Part shown: piece by piece, positions 46,613 through 50,873 of the stretch
Layout: the number at the start of each line of letters is the position of its first letter
Position numbering within the stretch: position 1 is the first letter of the stretch
From: Burkholderiaceae bacterium
GTDB lineage: Bacteria; Pseudomonadota; Gammaproteobacteria; Burkholderiales; Rhodocyclaceae
Assembly (NCBI GenBank): GCA_021738065.1
Contig: JAIPCT010000016.1
Coordinates: 1-50,873 of the forward strand
Length of the DNA: 50,873 nucleotides
Direction of reading: 5' to 3'
Notes under the pieces: generated by a model
What the model saw: the letters and a program-made list of their open reading frames with translations, nothing else
What the model was told of the DNA's origin: nothing
Databases searched by the model: none
Position numbers and translations under genes: made by a program

Positions 46613-46918
46613 ATGCTCTATGCCATCGTCGGCGAAGACGTGCCGAACAGCCTCGAGCAGCGCCTTGCCAGCCGCCCGACCCATTTGGCCCGCCTGCTTG
46701 AGTTGGAGGCCGCCGGGCGCATGGTGCTGGCGGGGCCGTTTCCCGCCATCGACAGCCCCGATCCGGGGCCGGCCGGCTACTCCGGAAGCCTGATCGTCGC
46801 CGAATTCGACTCACTGGCGGAAGCGCAAGCCTGGGCGGATGCCGACCCCTATTTGGCCGCCGGCGTGTATGCCCGCGTCACGGTGCGTCCCTTTCGCCAG
46901 GCGCTGCCAAAATCATGA
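46613..46918 (+). CDS. YciI-like protein
   Basis: 101-residue ferredoxin-like-fold protein. [22 protein letters not shown] and [32 protein letters not shown] are the family hallmarks, including the conserved His-Asp pair proposed as active-site residues. The biochemical role is unknown. ATG at 46613 with GGAGA 8 bases upstream; the stop overlaps the bolA start (ATGA). Confidence 0.92.
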   Translation: MLYAIVGEDVPNSLEQRLASRPTHLARLLELEAAGRMVLAGPFPAIDSPDPGPAGYSGSLIVAEFDSLAEAQAWADADPYLAAGVYARVTVRPFRQALPKS

Positions 46919-47178
46919 GCATCATCGAAACCATGCGTACCCAGCTTGCCGTGCTCGACCCGGTCAGCATTGAAATAATCGATGACTCGGCCAGGCATGC
47001 CGGCCACGCCGGGGCCAAAAGCGGCGGCGGACACTTTCGCCTGCATATTGTCTCGCCGCGCTTTGCCGGTTTCAAGACAATGGCACGACATCGCCTGGTG
47101 TATGATGCCCTCGGCCCGTTGATGAAGCGGGAGATTCATGCCCTCAGCATTACCGCAAGAACCCAAGAAGAAAACTAG
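46915..47178 (+). CDS. bolA: BolA family protein
   Basis: 87-residue stress morphogene / iron-sulfur-handling protein. [19 protein letters not shown] and [21 protein letters not shown] contain the conserved histidine pattern used with monothiol glutaredoxins. Translationally coupled to the YciI-like gene and 41 bases before the parvulin gene. Confidence 0.94.
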   Translation: MSIIETMRTQLAVLDPVSIEIIDDSARHAGHAGAKSGGGHFRLHIVSPRFAGFKTMARHRLVYDALGPLMKREIHALSITARTQEEN

Positions 47179-47219
47179 CCGTCTCCGTTTATCCACCTCC
47201 AGACAACACAGGAACCAAG

Positions 47220-48029
47220 ATGAATCGCACTCTCCGTCATGCCCTCCTGCTTGCCTTTGCCGTATCGGCCAGCTCCGCTCCCGCCTTTGCCCAGAAGATG
47301 GCTGACAAGGCAGCGTCCACGACGTTTGTCACCGTCAATGGCAAGGCCGTGCCAAACAGCCATGCCGAGGCACTGATCGCCGGTCAGGCGGCAAAAGGCC
47401 AGCCCGACTCCCCGGAACTGCGCCAGAGCGTCAAGGAAGAACTTGTTCGTCGCGAAGTCCTGACCCAGGAAGCGCTCAAGAAGGGCTTCGACAAGAAGTC
47501 TGAGGTCCGCGGCCAGGTCGAGCTTGCCCGCCAGGGCGTGCTGATCGGCGCTTACTTGAACGAATATGTGCGCACCCATCCGGTCACGGATGAACAGGTC
47601 AAGCAGGAATACGATCAGATCACCGCCAAGCTCGGCAACAAGGAATACAAGGCGCGCCACATCCTGGTCGAAAAGGAAGATGAAGCCAAGGCCATCATCG
47701 AGAAATTGAAGAAAGGCGAAAAATTCGCCGACCTGGCCAAGGCCTCCAAGGACCCGGGCTCCAAGGAACGCGGCGGCGATCTCGACTGGGCCAATCCGGG
47801 CTCTTTCGTCCCGCCGTTCTCCGCTGCCATGATCAAACTCGAAAAAGGCAAATTCACCGAAGCTCCGGTGAAGAGCGACTTCGGCTGGCACGTCATCCAG
47901 CTCGACGACACGCGCGAACTCAAGCTGCCGCCGTTCGAGGAAGCCAAGCCGCAGATCGGTCAGCAACTGATACAACGCAACGTGCAAAAGCATATTGACG
48001 ACTTGCGCGCCAAGGCCAAGGTCGAGTAA
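47220..48029 (+). CDS. Periplasmic parvulin-type peptidyl-prolyl isomerase
   Basis: 269-residue secreted foldase. A signal peptide (about 1-25, ending SSAPAFA) is followed by a SurA_N-like helical region and a PpiC domain (about residues 140-235) with ARHILVEKEDEAKAII, GSKERGGDLDWANPGSFVPPF and FGWHVIQLDD. It would assist folding of exported proteins. ATG at 47220 with GGAA upstream. A strong terminator follows 20 bases after the stop codon. Confidence 0.94.
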   Translation: MNRTLRHALLLAFAVSASSAPAFAQKMADKAASTTFVTVNGKAVPNSHAEALIAGQAAKGQPDSPELRQSVKEELVRREVLTQEALKKGFDKKSEVRGQVELARQGVLIGAYLNEYVRTHPVTDEQVKQEYDQITAKLGNKEYKARHILVEKEDEAKAIIEKLKKGEKFADLAKASKDPGSKERGGDLDWANPGSFVPPFSAAMIKLEKGKFTEAPVKSDFGWHVIQLDDTRELKLPPFEEAKPQIGQQLIQRNVQKHIDDLRAKAKVE

Positions 48030-48048
48030 CACGCACGTTCGACCCAAT

Positions 48049-48076
48049 AAAAACGGGAGCCGAGGCTCCCGTTTTT
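48049..48076. terminator. Bidirectional intrinsic terminator
   Basis: ACGGGAGC, loop CGAG, GCTCCCGT, flanked by five A on the left and five T on the right. The T-run on each strand lets it end transcription of the parvulin gene and of the convergent purL. Confidence 0.88.
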
Positions 48077-48105
48077 ATTTTCATTGCGTCCTGTCGACGC
48101 ATCGT

Positions 48106-48131
48106 CGCCGTGTCGCCGGCGCCGAGTTTTC
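48106..48131. repeat. Copy C of a short dispersed motif
   Basis: CGCCGTGTCGCC followed by GGCGCCGAGTTTTC between the terminator and the end of purL. Differs from copy A (4373-4397) at two positions over the first 24 bases. Confidence 0.4.
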
Positions 48132-48134
48132 AGC

Positions 48135-50873
48135 CTACCCCAGCCAGCGTCGCGCGTTGTGGAACAGGGCCAGCCACGGCGAATCCTCACCCTGATTGGC
48201 GGCATGCCATGACATCTGCACGGTGCGAAAAGTCCGCTCCGGATGCGGCATCATGATGGTGAAGCGACCATCGGCCGTGGTCACGCCGGCCAGGCCGTGC
48301 GGCGATCCGTTCGGGTTGAACGGATAAGTGCTCGCCACCGCGCCACGATTGTCGATATAGCGCAAGGCCGTCAATACCCGGCCCTCCTGGCCGGAAGCAA
48401 ACTCGGCCCGGCCTTCGCCGTGGCTGACCACCATCGGCAGCCGGGAGCCGGCCATGCCGGCAAACAGAATCGACGCCGATGACGGGATCTCGACCATCAC
48501 CACGCGCGCCTCGTATTGTTCGCTGCGGTTGCGCTGAAAGCTCGGCCAGTCTTGCGCGCCGGGAATGATGGGCGCCAGATGCGCCATCATCTGGCAACCG
48601 TTGCAAACGCCCAGCGCAAAGCTGTCCTCTCGCGCAAAAAAGGCTGAGAACTCATCGCGCAAAGCACTGTTGAACAACACCGACTTGGCCCAGCCCTGCC
48701 CGGCACCGAGCACGTCGCCGTAGGAAAAACCGCCGCAGGCCGCCAACCCCTTGAAGTCCGCCAGGTGCACGCGTCCGGATTGCAGATCGGACATATGCAC
48801 GTCGTAAGGCGCAAAGCCGGCGCGCTCGAAGGCGGCGGCCATTTCGACCTGGCCATTGACGCCCTGCTCGCGCAGCACTGCGATTTTCGGACGCGCACCT
48901 GTAAGGACGGCGGGGGCGACCGGATCAAAGTTCAGTTGCAGCGAGAGCCCGGGATTGTCAGCGTCAAGCAGCGCGTCAAATTCCTCTTGCGCGCACACCG
49001 GGTCATCGCGCAAACGGGCGATCTGGAAACTGACTTCGCTCCAGGTGCGCTGCAATTCGCTGCGTTTGGCACTGAACGCCAGCTTCGCGTTGCGCCAGAC
49101 GCGCACTTCGTCAGCCGTGTTGGTGCTGCCGATGAGGTGCGAGCAAGCGCCCAGGCCGGCATCGCGCAGTGTCTGCATCACCGCGGAACGATCCTCGCGG
49201 CGAATCTGCAGCACGGCACCGAGTTCTTCGTTGAACAAGGCGGTGATCAGACGATCTTGCAGCCTGCCATCGACGATCTGCGGAAAGCGTTCGATGCCGT
49301 CGACATCGTTCATCAAGGGGTCGTAGCACAGCCCGTCAAGATTGAGCGAAACACCGACGTGCGAAGCAAAACTCATCTCGCACACCGTCGCCCACAAGCC
49401 ACCATCGGAACGATCGTGGTAGGCGAGAATCCTTCCGGCGCGATTGAGCGTCTGGATCGCACCGAAGAATGCCTTGAGCGAAGCCGCCTCCGCATCCGGC
49501 GCCAGGTCGCCCAATTGACCCGACTGCGCGCCGTAAACCTGGGCCAGCGCCGAGCCGCCGAGACGGTTGCGGCCCTGCCCGAGGTCGATCAGCAACAACT
49601 CCGTTTCACCGACCTCGGCGTCCGGTCGCAGTTCGGGCGTCAGCGTGCGACGCACGTCGTCAACCTGGGCGAACGCCGTCACGATCAGCGACAAGGGTGC
49701 GGTCACCTGTTTGGCTCCGCCTTCATCTTCCCAGCGCGTGCGCATCGACAGCGAATCCTTGCCCACCGGAATCGAGACACCGAGTGCCGGGCAGAACTCG
49801 ACACCCACTGCTTTCACCGTATCGAACAAGGCGGCATCTTCATGGCCGTGACCGGCGGCGGCCATCCAGTTGGCCGACAACTTGATCCGGCCGATATCGC
49901 CGACATCGGCCCCGGCCAGGTTGGTGATCGCCTCGCCGACCGCCATGCGCCCCGAAGCCGGCGCATTGAGCAGCGCCAGCGGCGTGCGCTCGCCCATGGC
50001 GAAACACTCGCCGCGCAGCGTGTCGTAGCCCATGGTGGTCACCGCGACATCGGCCACCGGCGCTTGCCAGGGCCCGACCATCTGGTCGCGCGCGGTGAAC
50101 CCGCCGACGCTGCGATCGCCGATGGTGATCAGGAAATTCTTGGATGCCACGGCAGGCAGGCGCAGCACGCGCAGGGCCGCTTCTTTCAAGTCGATATCGG
50201 CGATGGCCAGCGGCGGCATGGTGACTTCTTGTCGCCGCGCATCGCGATGCAGCTTGGGCGCCTTGCCCAGCAGCACTTCCATCGGCATATCCACCGGCAG
50301 GTTGCCGAAATGATCGTCCTTGACCGTGAGCTGGCCGTCGTCGGTGGCGACGCCAAGCACGGCAAAGGGGCAGCGCTCGCGTTCGCACATAGCCCGGAAC
50401 TCGGGCAGGCGCTCGGGCGCGATGGCCAGCACATAGCGCTCCTGCGCCTCGTTGCTCCAGATTTCGCGCGGGCTCATGCCCGGCTCCTCGCTCGGCAGCG
50501 CGCGCAAATCGAAGGCCGCGCCGCAGCCTGCGTCATGCGCCAGTTCGGGCATGGCGTTCGATATGCCGCCGGCACCGACATCATGGATCGCCAGTATGGG
50601 ATTGCCCGCGCCCTGCTGCCAGCAGCGGTCGATGACCTCCTGGGCGCGCCGCTGAATTTCCGGGTTGCCGCGCTGTACCGAAGCAAAATCCAGATCCGCG
50701 GTATTCGAACCGGTCGCCATCGACGAAGCCGCGCCGCCGCCAAGACCGATCAACATGCCGGGACCGCCCAGCTGGATCAGCAGGCTGCCGGCGGGGAATC
50801 GAATCTTGAATGAATCTTCGGCGGCGATATTGCCGAGGCCACCGGCGATCATGATCGGCTTGTGGTAGCCGCG
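48135..50873 (-). CDS. purL: Phosphoribosylformylglycinamidine synthase PurL (partial, N-terminus off the right edge)
   Basis: C-terminal 912 residues of the large single-chain FGAM synthase, which makes formylglycinamidine ribonucleotide from FGAR, glutamine and ATP in purine synthesis. Full-length proteins are about 1300 residues; the frame is open to the window edge, where [15 protein letters not shown] is read. [17 protein letters not shown] and [17 protein letters not shown] are the two AIRS-like halves, and the C-terminal glutaminase domain has the nucleophile in [10 protein letters not shown] and the histidine in MMPHPERTF. The TAG or TGA end lies near the bidirectional terminator. Confidence 0.97.
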   Translation of the reverse strand, partial: RGYHKPIMIAGGLGNIAAEDSFKIRFPAGSLLIQLGGPGMLIGLGGGAASSMATGSNTADLDFASVQRGNPEIQRRAQEVIDRCWQQGAGNPILAIHDVGAGGISNAMPELAHDAGCGAAFDLRALPSEEPGMSPREIWSNEAQERYVLAIAPERLPEFRAMCERERCPFAVLGVATDDGQLTVKDDHFGNLPVDMPMEVLLGKAPKLHRDARRQEVTMPPLAIADIDLKEAALRVLRLPAVASKNFLITIGDRSVGGFTARDQMVGPWQAPVADVAVTTMGYDTLRGECFAMGERTPLALLNAPASGRMAVGEAITNLAGADVGDIGRIKLSANWMAAAGHGHEDAALFDTVKAVGVEFCPALGVSIPVGKDSLSMRTRWEDEGGAKQVTAPLSLIVTAFAQVDDVRRTLTPELRPDAEVGETELLLIDLGQGRNRLGGSALAQVYGAQSGQLGDLAPDAEAASLKAFFGAIQTLNRAGRILAYHDRSDGGLWATVCEMSFASHVGVSLNLDGLCYDPLMNDVDGIERFPQIVDGRLQDRLITALFNEELGAVLQIRREDRSAVMQTLRDAGLGACSHLIGSTNTADEVRVWRNAKLAFSAKRSELQRTWSEVSFQIARLRDDPVCAQEEFDALLDADNPGLSLQLNFDPVAPAVLTGARPKIAVLREQGVNGQVEMAAAFERAGFAPYDVHMSDLQSGRVHLADFKGLAACGGFSYGDVLGAGQGWAKSVLFNSALRDEFSAFFAREDSFALGVCNGCQMMAHLAPIIPGAQDWPSFQRNRSEQYEARVVMVEIPSSASILFAGMAGSRLPMVVSHGEGRAEFASGQEGRVLTALRYIDNRGAVASTYPFNPNGSPHGLAGVTTADGRFTIMMPHPERTFRTVQMSWHAANQGEDSPWLALFHNARRWLG

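Noticed and set aside
48765-50813. A 682-codon open frame on the plus strand opposite purL
   Set aside because: It is the antisense shadow of purL in GC-rich DNA. It has no family motif, is rich in His/Arg/Gln as shadows are, and purL shows full motif content on the other strand.

Overview
The window is about 50.9 kb of high-GC chromosomal DNA from a betaproteobacterium. The order lepA-lepB-DUF4845-rnc-era-recO-pdxJ-acpS-nagZ, the rpoE-rseA-mucB-rseC-mucD block, the yceD-rpmF-plsX-fabHDG-acpP-fabF block and the DUF2863 gene all fit the Rhodocyclales/Nitrosomonadales (Sterolibacteriaceae-like genomes come to mind). That placement is inferred from gene order and protein families, not from a search. 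Both ends cut a gene: an FGGY kinase on the left and purL on the right. No tRNA, rRNA, insertion sequence, prophage or CRISPR array is visible, and no gene-free stretch exceeds about 250 bases.

Layout. 1-10629 (minus strand) is an eight-gene directon: a MacA-type adaptor, a separate MacB-type ATPase, two different permeases, an M28-fold protein with a degraded active site, an alkylglycerone-phosphate-synthase-like flavoprotein, a glycerol-3-phosphate dehydrogenase and an FGGY kinase. 10758-13721 (plus) holds an ArsC/YffB-like protein, an Hsp33 that lacks half of its zinc cysteines, a spermidine-synthase-like protein and a DMT transporter. 13702-21400 (minus) is the lepA-to-nagZ housekeeping run, preceded by a terminator-like hairpin only 7 bases from the lepA start codon. 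21582-25804 (minus) is the sigma-E envelope stress operon. 25990-27582 (plus) is nadB. 27595-34200 (minus) is the fatty acid and phospholipid initiation cluster. 34270-35597 (plus) has maf and an RsmI-like methyltransferase.

35649-38879 is the most distinctive locus: a SelD-type selenophosphate synthetase, a TIGR04348-type glycosyltransferase and, divergently, an EgtB-like non-haem iron enzyme. This is the gene set known as senC, senB and senA for selenoneine biosynthesis. SenC would make selenophosphate, SenB a selenosugar, and SenA would join it to hercynine. The hercynine-forming methyltransferase EgtD is not in the window. 39039-42600 (minus) carries branched-chain amino acid export genes azlCD, a second DMT exporter and a Pit phosphate transporter with its DUF47 partner. 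42730-48029 holds DUF2863, a D-amino acid dehydrogenase, msrB, yciB, a YciI-like gene, bolA and a parvulin isomerase; purL closes the window behind a bidirectional terminator.

Beyond genes, three intergenic gaps carry hairpins built from the same short unit (ACCAC followed by repeated CACRGMGA-like words), and a separate motif of about 26 bases recurs in three intergenic gaps and once inside a gene. Translational coupling by ATGA or TGATG overlaps is very common throughout.
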